Made by a program: the position numbers and the translations under genes
Assembly: GCF_036867195.1 (NCBI RefSeq)
Contig: NZ_JBAJII010000001.1
Coordinates: 3,224,001 to 3,288,000 of the forward strand
Source of the DNA: Arthrobacter sp. Soc17.1.1.1
GTDB lineage: Bacteria > Actinomycetota > Actinomycetes > Actinomycetales > Micrococcaceae
Direction: 5' to 3'
DNA: 64,000 bases
Notes under the pieces: model-generated
What the model was told of the DNA's origin: nothing
Databases searched by the model: none
What the model saw: only the letters and a program-made list of their open reading frames with translations
Part shown: in pieces, positions 34,258-43,095 of the stretch
Layout of the letters: every line of letters starts with the position of its first letter
Numbering within the stretch: position 1 is the first letter of the stretch

Positions 34258-34361
34258 TGGGCGTCTCCTTTCGTAGGTACTGCTGAAGAGTAGGGACCGG
34301 ACGGGTCCGGCCGTACCCCGAGTGCCCGGCCTTTCCTCTCAACCGGTCAGTTCGGGGAAGA

Positions 34362-34454
34362 CGGGTGGGGCCGTCTTCTGTAGGGCCTTTAATATTCCCG
34401 AGCGAGCTCTGCGAGCTCAGGAATTTCGTTGGCCCGGGAAGACTGCCCCACCCG
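34362..34454 (-). repeat. Long inverted repeat in the grpE-dnaJ spacer
   Basis: CGGGTGGGGCCGTCTTC (34362-34378) pairs with GAAGACTGCCCCACCCG (34438-34454) with a single mismatch, across a 59-nt loop. The loop holds a second hairpin, GAGCTC-TGC-GAGCTC. This may act as an RNA-processing, stabilising or attenuating element between grpE and dnaJ. Confidence 0.7.
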
Positions 34455-34463
34455 GCGTTCCAG

Positions 34464-35123
34464 TTACTCCGGAACCGCCACGATGACCTGCGCGGCCCGG
34501 AGGACGCGATCGCCCTTGCGGTAGCCCGCGCGGAGGATCTGGCTGACGCTGTCGGCCTGGACCTCCGCACTCGGCTGCTGCATGAGCGCCTCGTGGATGT
34601 TCGGGTCGAAGGCGACGCCGACCTCGTCGATGCGGGTGAGCTCGTACGTCCTGAGGGCGTTCTCGAGCTTGCCCGCGATGGCCGCGAAGGGTCCCTCGGC
34701 GAGATCGCCGTGCTGGCGTGCGGCGTCGATGTCGTCGAGGACGGGCATCAGCGTGTTGATGACGCCGATGACCGCCTGATCGCGGGCGACATCGCGGTCG
34801 CGCTCCACGCGGCGCCGGTAGTTGACGTACTCGGCCTGCAGGCGGAGCAGGTCGTTGCGCAGTTCAGCGACGACGTCCACCGCCGGGTTGCCCCCCTCGG
34901 CACCGGCCTCGTTGAGGATCGCCTCGGCCTGGGCCAGGGCGTCCCCCTCGGAGGCGTCGCCGGCAGGTGCGGCCTGCCCTCCGGCCGCGGATTCCTCCGC
35001 GGCCGGAGCGCCGGCGTCGTTCTGCTGCCCACGGACTTCGCCGGTCTCAGGGTCGATCTTCCGGTTGTCGCGGAAGCTCACCGGCTCTGACGCGTGCTCT
35101 TCTTCGTTTCCGTGGTGCGGCAT
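34464..35123 (-). CDS. grpE: Nucleotide exchange factor GrpE
   Basis: 219 residues. An acidic, Ala/Glu-rich N-terminal tail (about 1-75) precedes the long dimerising helix (LRNDLLRLQAEYVNYRRRVERD) and the beta-wing domain ending GYRKGDRVLRAAQVIVAVPE, which is diagnostic. GrpE drives ADP release from DnaK. Its ATG lies 2 nt after the dnaK stop codon, so the two are translationally linked; the ribosome site lies inside the dnaK end (GAGAAGAAG). The next gene, dnaJ, is separated by a structured spacer. Confidence 0.97.
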   Translation of the reverse strand: MPHHGNEEEHASEPVSFRDNRKIDPETGEVRGQQNDAGAPAAEESAAGGQAAPAGDASEGDALAQAEAILNEAGAEGGNPAVDVVAELRNDLLRLQAEYVNYRRRVERDRDVARDQAVIGVINTLMPVLDDIDAARQHGDLAEGPFAAIAGKLENALRTYELTRIDEVGVAFDPNIHEALMQQPSAEVQADSVSQILRAGYRKGDRVLRAAQVIVAVPE

Positions 35124-35125
35124 GG

Positions 35126-37072
<1,947 letters not shown>

Positions 37073-37073
<1 letters not shown>

Positions 37074-37100
37074 GTATAGTCGCGCTCCGTCGAGGAGCAA
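37073..37100 (-). promoter_or_regulatory. dnaK operon promoter
   Basis: Minus-strand -35 TTGCTC (37095-37100), 16-nt spacer, -10 TATACT (37073-37078). Lies between two HAIR elements. The leader to the ATG is about 70 nt. Confidence 0.7.
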
Positions 37101-37107
37101 AATGAAG

Positions 37108-37126
37108 TTGAGTCTCCTTGACTCAA
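37108..37126. promoter_or_regulatory. HAIR element 1 (distal) of dnaK
   Basis: TTGAGT-N7-ACTCAA, a perfect match to the core consensus, upstream of the -35 of the dnaK promoter and 34 bp from the second element. Confidence 0.88.
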
Positions 37127-37136
37127 CCCCTTCCCG

Positions 37137-38450
37137 TCAGGTAGCGGGGACGGCAGTGATGAGGCCCTCCCGGAAGGCATCGACGAAGAGGGCGTGGTCC
37201 TGCCGCACCGTCTCCGCGTAGGCCTCGCCGAACCCCACGATGTCCTCGATGAACTCCTCCAGGGAGTTCCCGACGGCGGCGAGGATGGCGGTCTCCGTGC
37301 GGAAGGGCACGAGGTCGTGGTCGCTGTCCTCGTCCGTGGAGCAGTGGATCTTGGCCGTGGCCTGGCCGAGGGCCTCGAGGACGGGGGCCATCTGGTCGGG
37401 CTCCGTGAGATCCTCCCAGGAGAGGTCGCGCTTGTACGGGGAGAGCTCAGACACCACGAAGGAGACGCCCCGGATCGAGGTGTAGCCGAGGAACGGGTCG
37501 GTATGGGTCTGCAGCGAGCGCTGGCTGACGACGGCGCGGTGTCCGTCGTCGTCGAAGAAACCACGGACGCGCTCGTCCTCCACGATGCGGCTGGGTGCGG
37601 CGATGTTCGACTGCTTCAGGGTGAGGATGATGTCGTTCTCCTGCGCCTCGTCGAAGCCCTCGATGAGCACGTTGTACGTGGGCAGCCCCGCGCTGCCGAT
37701 CCCGAAGCCCTTCTTCCCCACGATCCCCTTGACCCGGTAGAAGACGCGGCGGCGCGAGCGCTCGCCGTCGGGGATCGTGCCGAGGTAGCGCTCGAAGGCC
37801 TCGGACACCTCCGCGTACTCGTCGTCGTCGAGGGGTCGGATGGAGCCGTCGTCGCGGAACCGGCGCTCGTAGTCCTCGATCTGCGTCAGGGAGTCGAGCA
37901 GGCGCGTCCGCCGTGCCGCGCGGGCCTGCTGCAGCACGCGGTGGATGGCACCGTCCGTGTTGTCGAGGCCGAAAGCGAAGGCCGACTGCTCGTCCTCCAC
38001 GTAGTCCCCGACCCGCCCGAGATAGGCCTCGAGGTAGGTGCGCGCCAGCCCGCGGACCGCCTGGGACGGCAGGGCCTTCTGCCAGCACAGCAGGGTCAGC
38101 GAGGCGACGAACCGGCGCAGGTCCCAGGAGAAGTGGCCGACGTACGCCTCGTCGAAATCATTGACGTCGAACGTCAGCCGGCCCTGGTTGCTCATGTAGG
38201 TGCCGAAGTTCTCGGCGTGCAGGTCGCCGTGGATCCACACCCGGCCCGTGCGCTCGTCCGCCCAGTCGTCCTCGAGCTCCGCCATGTCGGTGTAGAACAG
38301 GGACGCACTGCCGCGGTAGAAGGCGTAGGGATCCGCAGCCATCTTCCGGAATCGTGCACGGAAGGCGAGGGGGTCGGCGACCATCAGGTCCTGATGGGCC
38401 TCGACGAGGGTCCTGACGATGTGCTGCTGACGGGAATCGGTGGCTGCCAT
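37137..38450 (-). CDS. DUF2252 family protein (kinase-like fold)
   Basis: 437 residues. The HGDLHAENFG motif and NDFDEA after it resemble the catalytic and metal-binding loops of aminoglycoside phosphotransferases and other eukaryotic-like small-molecule kinases, as in other DUF2252 proteins, so phosphotransfer is possible. The family's role is unknown. Other landmarks are YRGSASLFYTDM and GKKGFGIGSAGLPTY. The ATG at 38448-38450 follows a TACGGT box at leaderless spacing; a longer in-frame start with Gly/Pro repeats has none. It is monocistronic; the dnaK operon starts just beyond its end. Confidence 0.9.
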   Translation of the reverse strand: MAATDSRQQHIVRTLVEAHQDLMVADPLAFRARFRKMAADPYAFYRGSASLFYTDMAELEDDWADERTGRVWIHGDLHAENFGTYMSNQGRLTFDVNDFDEAYVGHFSWDLRRFVASLTLLCWQKALPSQAVRGLARTYLEAYLGRVGDYVEDEQSAFAFGLDNTDGAIHRVLQQARAARRTRLLDSLTQIEDYERRFRDDGSIRPLDDDEYAEVSEAFERYLGTIPDGERSRRRVFYRVKGIVGKKGFGIGSAGLPTYNVLIEGFDEAQENDIILTLKQSNIAAPSRIVEDERVRGFFDDDGHRAVVSQRSLQTHTDPFLGYTSIRGVSFVVSELSPYKRDLSWEDLTEPDQMAPVLEALGQATAKIHCSTDEDSDHDLVPFRTETAILAAVGNSLEEFIEDIVGFGEAYAETVRQDHALFVDAFREGLITAVPAT

Positions 38451-38456
38451 CCGCCC

Positions 38457-38462
38457 ACCGTA
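38457..38462 (-). promoter_or_regulatory. -10 box (TACGGT) of leaderless DUF2252 gene
   Basis: TACGGT on the minus strand, then 6 nt, then the ATG at 38450. Confidence 0.5.
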
Positions 38463-38511
38463 CGCGCCTTGCCCCTGCACCGCTCCGGGCACCCCGGGCA
38501 CCCCGGGCACC

Positions 38512-39504
38512 TCAGCGCAGGGCCGGGATGCCCGGGCGCAGCGGCGCAGCGACGGCGGCCCGACGTGCCTTGAGGAAGCCGTCCACCACGTCCCAGGCGG
38601 CGATCAGCACCGTCACGGCCGTGACGATGGAGACGACGGTCCAGCCGCCGCCGGTCGCAACCGCCGGATCCCACCCGACGGCGGCGACGAAGTCCGGGTT
38701 GAGCAGTCGCCCTTCGGACCACAGGAGGATCGCGGGGACCACGAAGGCGAGATTGAGCAGGACATTCACGACGGCGGCGTGCCAGGTCCAGCCCCGCAGG
38801 TACAGCCGGACGGCGAACCCGGCCTCCAGGACGATCAGCGCCAGGAACCACGGGAGCCAGAAGGACCACAGGGCGGGGTCGAGCAGCGGGATGGCGCTGC
38901 CGTCGTCCGCACGGGCGACGGACCGGATCTGCTGCCACAGGATCGCCCCGGCGAACAGCGCGAGGAAGACGAGGGAGGCGACGAGTTCGGCCAGGCGCCC
39001 GTCGCGCGTGCGGTCCGGCAGCTCGGGAAGGCGGTCGAGCCTCCACTCCATGCCGGTGTCGGCGGTGCCGCTGCGTTCGAGGACCACGAAGAGCAGCGTG
39101 GTCCAGAAGCCGATGTGCACGGTCGTGGTGATCGCCGTCGACACCGAACTGCCGATGGCTCCCCCGATGCTGCCCGAGGTGAGGAACTGGACCACCAGCA
39201 CCACGACGGCGGCGATGGGGACGAGGATGGCGACGAGCGTCTTCAGGAGCCGCAGCCAGTCGAGGTAGTAGCGCGGCCCGATGAGCGTGAGGGGCCGGTC
39301 CACGTAGTCCGCCGCGAGGCGCTCCGGGTCCCCCAGCTGGACCAGCGCCGAGCGCTCAGCAGCGGCAGGGTCCTCGCCGGAAGCGAGGCGGGCGTCGACG
39401 GCGTCGCCGATCAGCTCCCTGATCTCGGGGTCGAGGCCGGAGCGCTGGGACTCCGGGACGGTCCGCAGAGCGGCCCACACATAGCGATCGGTCAGCGTGG
39501 TCAT
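38512..39504 (-). CDS. Integral membrane protein with permease-prefix-type N-terminus
   Basis: 330 residues. The N-terminal 70 residues (VWAALRTVPESQRSGLDPEIRELIGDAVDARLASGEDPAAAERSALVQLGDPERLAADY) are the short soluble permease-prefix/DUF1700-like helical domain often found beside PadR regulators. Six or so transmembrane helices follow (for example ILVPIAAVVVLVVQFLTSG and WFLALIVLEAGFAVRLYL). No transport domain is recognised. The ATG at 39502-39504 overlaps the PadR stop (ATGA), so it is translationally coupled to the regulator, a common pairing in which PadR controls the membrane protein. Confidence 0.82.
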   Translation of the reverse strand: MTTLTDRYVWAALRTVPESQRSGLDPEIRELIGDAVDARLASGEDPAAAERSALVQLGDPERLAADYVDRPLTLIGPRYYLDWLRLLKTLVAILVPIAAVVVLVVQFLTSGSIGGAIGSSVSTAITTTVHIGFWTTLLFVVLERSGTADTGMEWRLDRLPELPDRTRDGRLAELVASLVFLALFAGAILWQQIRSVARADDGSAIPLLDPALWSFWLPWFLALIVLEAGFAVRLYLRGWTWHAAVVNVLLNLAFVVPAILLWSEGRLLNPDFVAAVGWDPAVATGGGWTVVSIVTAVTVLIAAWDVVDGFLKARRAAVAAPLRPGIPALR

Positions 39505-39845
39505 GGCACTTCCCCTTCGGCGAGGCGATGGAGCGAGGTTGTCAGCCGGTCCCAGTCGGCCGTGAGGGTGGTGGCGAGGTCGTCGCCGGCCGGGCTCGTC
39601 CGGTAGAACTTCCGCGGACGGGATTCGGCAGTGTTCCACTCACTCGTCAGCAGGCCCTGTTTCTCGAGGCGCCGCAGGAGTGGGTAGAGCGTGTTCGCGT
39701 CGACCTGGATGCCCAGGCCGTCGAGCGATTCGAGGAGCGCGTAGCCGTAGTCGGGGGTGCGCAGCCGGGTGAGGCACGCGAGGACGACGGTCCCGCGCCG
39801 CAGTTCCTGCAGGTGTCCGGCAATCAGGTCGTCGTCGTGTGCCAT
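39501..39845 (-). CDS. PadR family transcriptional regulator
   Basis: 114 residues, a minimal PadR with the winged helix LRRGTVVLACLTRLRTPDYGYALLESL, TLYPLLRRLEKQGLL and RPRKFYRTSPAGDDL in the expected order. It is a dimeric repressor; the ligand is unknown. I use the ATG at 39843-39845, which is placed by its -10 (TATAGT, 7 nt upstream). An earlier ATG at 39869 lies inside the operator and is rejected. A perfect inverted repeat at 39854-39878 overlaps the promoter and is the likely auto-repression site. It overlaps the membrane-protein gene by 4 bp. Confidence 0.93.
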   Translation of the reverse strand: MAHDDDLIAGHLQELRRGTVVLACLTRLRTPDYGYALLESLDGLGIQVDANTLYPLLRRLEKQGLLTSEWNTAESRPRKFYRTSPAGDDLATTLTADWDRLTTSLHRLAEGEVP

Positions 39846-39852
39846 GCCCGAA

Positions 39853-39878
39853 ACTATAGTGTGCGTCACACACTATAG
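39853..39878. promoter_or_regulatory. PadR promoter (-10 TATAGT) with overlapping operator
   Basis: CTATAGTGTG-N5-CACACTATAG (39854-39878), 10-bp perfect arms. The -10 box TATAGT of the leaderless padR mRNA (minus strand, 39853-39858) forms one arm. Confidence 0.8.
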
Positions 39879-39964
39879 CAACAGGCACAATGATGGGGCC
39901 TGCTGAGATGAGATCGACCTGCCCACTGCGTCCAACCGTCATCGCATCGAACCAGGAGGCAGCC

Positions 39965-40384
39965 ATGGACGCCCGGGCCACCACTCAGGCCACCACTCAG
40001 GCCACACCGCAGGTCACAGCCGCTCCCCTGCCGGCGCGCGCCATCCCCCGGGAGGAACTCGCGCTCCCGGGCAGCAGGACGCGCCGCTTCGATGGCGGGT
40101 CGTTCGGCTCCGCCATCTCCTACTTCGCGGTGGACAGCGACCCGGGCGACACTGTGGCCCTCCATCGCCATCCCTACATCGAGACGTGGGTGGTTCTCGA
40201 CGGGAACGTGCGCTTCACCGTCGGCACCGCGGTCCTCGAGGGCACGGCGGGCGACACCGTCGTGGCGCCGGCCCGCGTCTGGCACGGCTTCACGAACGAC
40301 GGCGACGGACCGCTGCGGATGATGTGCATCCATGCCTCACCCCGCATCATCCAGGAGTGGAAGGACGACAGCGGGCCCGCGTAG
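39965..40384 (+). CDS. Cupin domain protein
   Basis: 139 residues with one cupin barrel. Motif 1 is perfect: GDTVALHRHPYIETWVVLDG, placing the metal ligands His-X-His and Glu. Motif 2 (GDTVVAPARVWHGFTNDG) holds the last His. The N-terminal 25 residues are Ala/Thr/Gln-rich and include a short repeat (TTQATTQAT). The role may be enzymatic or ligand-binding; no substrate can be read. The ATG at 39965 has CAGGAGG 6 nt upstream. It is divergent from PadR and may be controlled by its operator. Confidence 0.88.
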   Translation: MDARATTQATTQATPQVTAAPLPARAIPREELALPGSRTRRFDGGSFGSAISYFAVDSDPGDTVALHRHPYIETWVVLDGNVRFTVGTAVLEGTAGDTVVAPARVWHGFTNDGDGPLRMMCIHASPRIIQEWKDDSGPA

Positions 40385-40416
40385 CCGCAGGTCCGCCACG
40401 ACGGGGCGCCGGGTGC

Positions 40417-40422
40417 CATACT
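40417..40422 (+). promoter_or_regulatory. -10 box (CATACT) before small conserved gene
   Basis: CATACT is followed by 7 nt and the ATG at 40430; TACTGT at 40419-40424 is an alternative -10 reading. Confidence 0.45.
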
Positions 40423-40429
40423 GTCCGGC

Positions 40430-40654
40430 ATGGACCTCGAGGAATGGTGGAACGGCGTCACACAGCAGACGCGGGACTGGCTGACGGCCCACAACGGGGA
40501 AGCACTCAGTCCCGAGGTGGTGGCGGACATCAGCAGGGCGGGAGGCCTCGTGGCCACCGACTCCTGGTGGATGGGTGGGCGCGGGCCCGACGGCGTGTTC
40601 CTCTCGGACGCCGCGACGGACTGGATCGAGGAACGCGCCAACGCCGAGCAGTAG
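40430..40654 (+). CDS. Small soluble protein, unknown function
   Basis: 74 residues, acidic, with several tryptophans (EEWWNGV, DSWWMGG, DWIEER) and no membrane segment or Cys. I do not recognise a family. The coding frame is supported by its compact, non-repetitive composition and by a -10 box at leaderless spacing. It lies 46 bp after the cupin gene in the same direction, but it has its own apparent promoter. Confidence 0.62.
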   Translation: MDLEEWWNGVTQQTRDWLTAHNGEALSPEVVADISRAGGLVATDSWWMGGRGPDGVFLSDAATDWIEERANAEQ

Positions 40655-40747
40655 CCGCCCGGGCGCCCCGCTCGGGGGTGCGAGGGTGTCCTCCCGTTCC
40701 GTCGAGCCACACCGCTGCGCTGCACCGTCCTCGTGCCGGGGCGGGCA

Positions 40748-41281
40748 TCAGGGCGCCCGGTCCTCCGTCGTCCCGGGCCACGGGGCCGTCGCCGCCTGGC
40801 CGGACAGGTCCTTGAAGTAACGGGCGACGGGCCAGCGCTCGAACCCGGCCGCCTCGTACGCCCGGCGTGCCGGTTCATGGCCCGGATCGTCGCCGGTCTC
40901 GACGAGGACCATCCTCATCCCGGCCTCCCTCCCCCGGTCGAAGGAATGGTCCATGAGGGCCCGGGCCACGCCCCGTCGCTGGAACTCGGGGTCCACCGCC
41001 AGCACGTAGATCTCGCTCATGCTGTCGTCCGCATGGAATCGCGTGCACACCCAGCCCAGGGGCAGGTCCTCCTCGAGGGCCACAGCGACGTTCCGTGGTT
41101 CGCCGTCGAGCACGGCCGCCAGATCGTGTACCTGGCGTTCGCGCCATCCGTCCGGGTAGAAGGACTCGTAGACGAACGGCGCCACCGCCTCGCGGAACAG
41201 CGGGAACACCGGCTCCCAGGCCCGTATCGAGAGCGCGAGCAGCGCCGCCCGGTGGGCCGGCTCGTACTGCACGATCTGCAT
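40748..41281 (-). CDS. GNAT family N-acetyltransferase
   Basis: 177 residues, the usual GNAT size. Motif A is clear: IYVLAVDPEFQRRGVARALMDHSF, which holds the acetyl-CoA pyrophosphate. Motif B/C follows in AGMRMVLVETGDDPGHEPARRAYEAAGFE. The N-terminus MQIVQYEPAHRAALLALSIRAW contributes the first strand and helix. The acceptor is unknown. The ATG at 41279-41281 has TACGGT 6 nt upstream, a leaderless start. It is divergent from the riboswitch and response-regulator locus. Confidence 0.9.
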   Translation of the reverse strand: MQIVQYEPAHRAALLALSIRAWEPVFPLFREAVAPFVYESFYPDGWRERQVHDLAAVLDGEPRNVAVALEEDLPLGWVCTRFHADDSMSEIYVLAVDPEFQRRGVARALMDHSFDRGREAGMRMVLVETGDDPGHEPARRAYEAAGFERWPVARYFKDLSGQAATAPWPGTTEDRAP

Positions 41282-41287
41282 GGAAGG

Positions 41288-41293
41288 ACCGTA
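41288..41293 (-). promoter_or_regulatory. -10 box (TACGGT) of leaderless GNAT gene
   Basis: TACGGT on the minus strand, 6 nt, then the ATG at 41281. Confidence 0.5.
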
Positions 41294-41408
41294 GCGCCCC
41301 GAAGCCACCGGCGCAGCCTTCGGCGCGCCGCTCCGCCGCGGCGGATCGGCGCCCGGCACGGCACGGACCGCAGCATGCCCGCGTCACGGATGTGTCGGTC
41401 GGGGTTGC

Positions 41409-41414
41409 TAGTAT
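41409..41414 (+). promoter_or_regulatory. Extended -10 (TGC-TAGTAT) upstream of the riboswitch
   Basis: TAGTAT preceded by TGC at 41406-41408 predicts transcription start near 41421, about 11 nt before the riboswitch. Confidence 0.5.
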
Positions 41415-41431
41415 CGTCGGGCGGGCAACCG

Positions 41432-41525
41432 CTCGTCGATAAGGGCAAACCCGGTGCGAGCCGGGGACGCAAAGCCACGGGACCCACGCGGTCAGCCGGG
41501 CCGCCGAAGAGAACAGGTCCACGAG
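41432..41525 (+). ncRNA. GEMM-I (c-di-GMP-I) riboswitch
   Basis: The two hallmark stretches are intact: GGGCAAACC at 41443-41451 and GACGCAAAGCC at 41466-41476. Between them, CCCGG...CCGGG is closed by a GCGA (GNRA) tetraloop, as in the P2 docking hairpin. The second domain GGTCAGCCGGGCCGCCGA follows at 41490-41507. CTCGT at 41432 and ACGAG at 41521 can form P1. By hand alignment the base equivalent to G20 of the Vc2 riboswitch is G (41444), which favours c-di-GMP over cGAMP; the stacking A47 equivalent is A41471. It precedes a response-regulator gene by about 100 nt. Confidence 0.87.
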
Positions 41526-41554
41526 TATGCCTCGGACAGTCCAACTCAATACAC

Positions 41555-41572
41555 CTCCCGGATCGGCCGGAG
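41555..41572 (+). promoter_or_regulatory. Possible ribosome-site-sequestering hairpin of the riboswitch
   Basis: CTCC at 41555-41558 can pair with GGAG at 41569-41572, the only good ribosome site downstream, which serves the GTG at 41578. It could be the expression platform. Confidence 0.4.
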
Positions 41573-41577
41573 ACGCT

Positions 41578-41637
41578 GTGGACGAGCACACCTCCCCCGC
41601 CGCGCGGAATCATCGCGGGGTTTCCCGCTATGAGTAG
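41578..41637 (+). CDS. Upstream small open reading frame of the response regulator
   Basis: A 19-codon frame starts at GTG 41578 with GGAG 5 nt upstream and ends at TAG 41635-41637, inside the first codons of the response-regulator gene (ATG at 41630). Predicted peptide: VDEHTSPAARNHRGVSRYE. It could couple riboswitch-controlled initiation to the regulator by re-initiation. A GCGGG-GTTT-CCCGC hairpin at 41615-41628 lies right before the regulator's ATG. Whether it is translated is unknown. Confidence 0.45.
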   Translation: MDEHTSPAARNHRGVSRYE

Positions 41638-42445
41638 CTCCGGGCCCGGCGAGGTCCGGGCGGCCGTCGTGATCGAGGACGATCTCGACATCCGCAACCT
41701 GGTCTCCGCCATCCTCGCCCAGGGAGGCTTCCAGGTGACCGGCGCGGCCTCCGGCCGTGAGGGCGTCGACATCGTGCGCCAGGAACATCCGGTCGTGGTG
41801 ACCCTCGACATCGGGCTACCCGACATCGACGGGTACGAGGTCCTCCGGCGGATCCGCTCCACCACCGACTGCTACGTGATCGTCCTGAGCGGCCGCGACG
41901 ACGAACTGGACATCCTGACCGCCCTCCAGGCCGGCGCCGACGACTACGTCCTGAAGCCCTTCCGCCCCCGGGAACTGCGGGCGCGGATCGACGCGATGCT
42001 CCGCAGGCCACGCGCGGGCCAGACGACGCAGCATGCCTCCGCACGGCCGGCGCCTCCTGCTGCAGCTCCCGCCGTGTCCGGCGACGAGCGCCAGGAGTCG
42101 TCCGACACGCTCCTGCGGAACGGAGTCCTGGTGGTGGACGGCGAGGCCCGCACCGCCAGCTGCGCCGGCGTCGAGCTGCCACTGACGAAGACGGAGTTCA
42201 ACCTCCTGCACGAACTGATGCGGAGCAACGGCGCGGTCCGGACCAAGGAGGAGCTCGTGCGGGTCTCGCGGGGTCGCGACTACCGCGGCTACAACTTCGT
42301 GAGCCGGACGGACGAGCGGGCCATCGAAGTGCACATCGCCAACCTCCGCCAGAAACTGGCACGGACCAAGGGCGACCCGGACCTCATCGTGACGGTCCGC
42401 GGCGTGGGCTTCCGGATCGTGCCGCGGAGCGCCACCTCGCGCTGA
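41630..42445 (+). CDS. OmpR-type response regulator under a c-di-GMP riboswitch
   Basis: 271 residues. The receiver domain (about 10-125) has the acidic pocket Glu16-Asp17-Asp18, phosphoacceptor Asp60 (VTLDIGLPDIDG) and Lys in DDYVLKPFRPREL. A Pro/Ala-rich linker (about 128-160) is longer than usual. The winged-helix DNA-binding domain follows (PLTKTEFNLLHELM, then DERAIEVHIANLRQKL and VRGVGFRI). The ATG at 41630 follows a hairpin rather than a ribosome site, so translation may depend on the short upstream frame. No histidine kinase is adjacent; the kinase pair at 43.6-45.9 kb has its own regulator. It is convergent with the Hpt-like gene, 7 bp apart. Confidence 0.92.
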   Translation: MSSSGPGEVRAAVVIEDDLDIRNLVSAILAQGGFQVTGAASGREGVDIVRQEHPVVVTLDIGLPDIDGYEVLRRIRSTTDCYVIVLSGRDDELDILTALQAGADDYVLKPFRPRELRARIDAMLRRPRAGQTTQHASARPAPPAAAPAVSGDERQESSDTLLRNGVLVVDGEARTASCAGVELPLTKTEFNLLHELMRSNGAVRTKEELVRVSRGRDYRGYNFVSRTDERAIEVHIANLRQKLARTKGDPDLIVTVRGVGFRIVPRSATSR

Positions 42446-42452
42446 AGCGGCG

Positions 42453-42905
42453 TCAGGGCTGGCCGGAGGGCTCCTGGAGCGTCCTGACGGTGTCGTCGGC
42501 GCAGGCACGCAGCAGGGTGACGGAGCGCCTGGCGCCCTCCAGGTCGCCGGTCGTGACGAGCCGGAGGGTCGCGCGCCCGGCCTGGCCGAGGCGCAGCGCG
42601 CCCACCATCGCCGCGGACGTCGTCACGCTGAGCACGGCGTCCTCGGCTCCCGCCGCGTCCCCCTCGCCGAGCCGGAGGTCCAGCCTGTCGATCTTCCCCG
42701 GCAGGTCGGCGCAGAAATCGCGTGCGAACTGCCGCACGGTCGCCGCGTCGGAGAAGTCCCGCTGCATGTCCCGGAGGACCGCCGGGTCCAGGAGCTGCGC
42801 TGCCTTCCCGGGCGCGACCGGGACCGTGACGGCGTCGACCCCGCGGGGCGCAGGGCCGTGGTCCTGGTGCTGGCCAGGGGAGGGCGGGGTGGAATGGATG
42901 GGCAC
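42453..42905 (-). CDS. Hpt-like protein without the phosphorylatable histidine
   Basis: 150 residues. From about residue 38 it follows an Hpt helical bundle (DPAVLRDMQRDFSDAATVRQFARDF, DLPGKIDRLDLRLGEGDAAGAEDAVL, VTTSAAMVGALRLGQAGRAT). At the place of the usual HxLKG motif it reads VLSVTTSAAM, so no phosphoacceptor His is present. A degraded or purely binding Hpt domain is therefore likely. The first 36 residues are Pro/His-rich and disordered. The start is a GTG (42903-42905) with TACCCT 6 nt upstream, a leaderless arrangement. It is convergent with the riboswitch-controlled response regulator; a regulatory link is inference. Confidence 0.75.
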   Translation of the reverse strand: MPIHSTPPSPGQHQDHGPAPRGVDAVTVPVAPGKAAQLLDPAVLRDMQRDFSDAATVRQFARDFCADLPGKIDRLDLRLGEGDAAGAEDAVLSVTTSAAMVGALRLGQAGRATLRLVTTGDLEGARRSVTLLRACADDTVRTLQEPSGQP

Positions 42906-42911
42906 GCTTCA

Positions 42912-42917
42912 AGGGTA
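42912..42917 (-). promoter_or_regulatory. -10 box (TACCCT) of leaderless Hpt-like gene
   Basis: TACCCT on the minus strand, 6 nt, then the GTG at 42905. Confidence 0.5.
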
Positions 42918-43095
42918 GTGACGGTCCGCCCACCCGGAGGAGTCCCTCGATGTTCTTGCGCAAAGCTTGCGGAAGGATGACATCCCGTGGTCGGGACGGA
43001 CCCGATCGGCCGCGTCCGCAGCGGATCGACCCCGTGGGCCGGAGCTGCGGAGGGGCCGGGGAGGTCCTCCGCGAGCCGTCCCGCCAGGCCTTCGG

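Noticed and set aside
41432..41525. tRNA or cobalamin riboswitch instead of GEMM-I
   Set aside because: No cloverleaf or B12 box; GGGCAAACC and GACGCAAAGCC in order with a GNRA hairpin are specific to GEMM-I.
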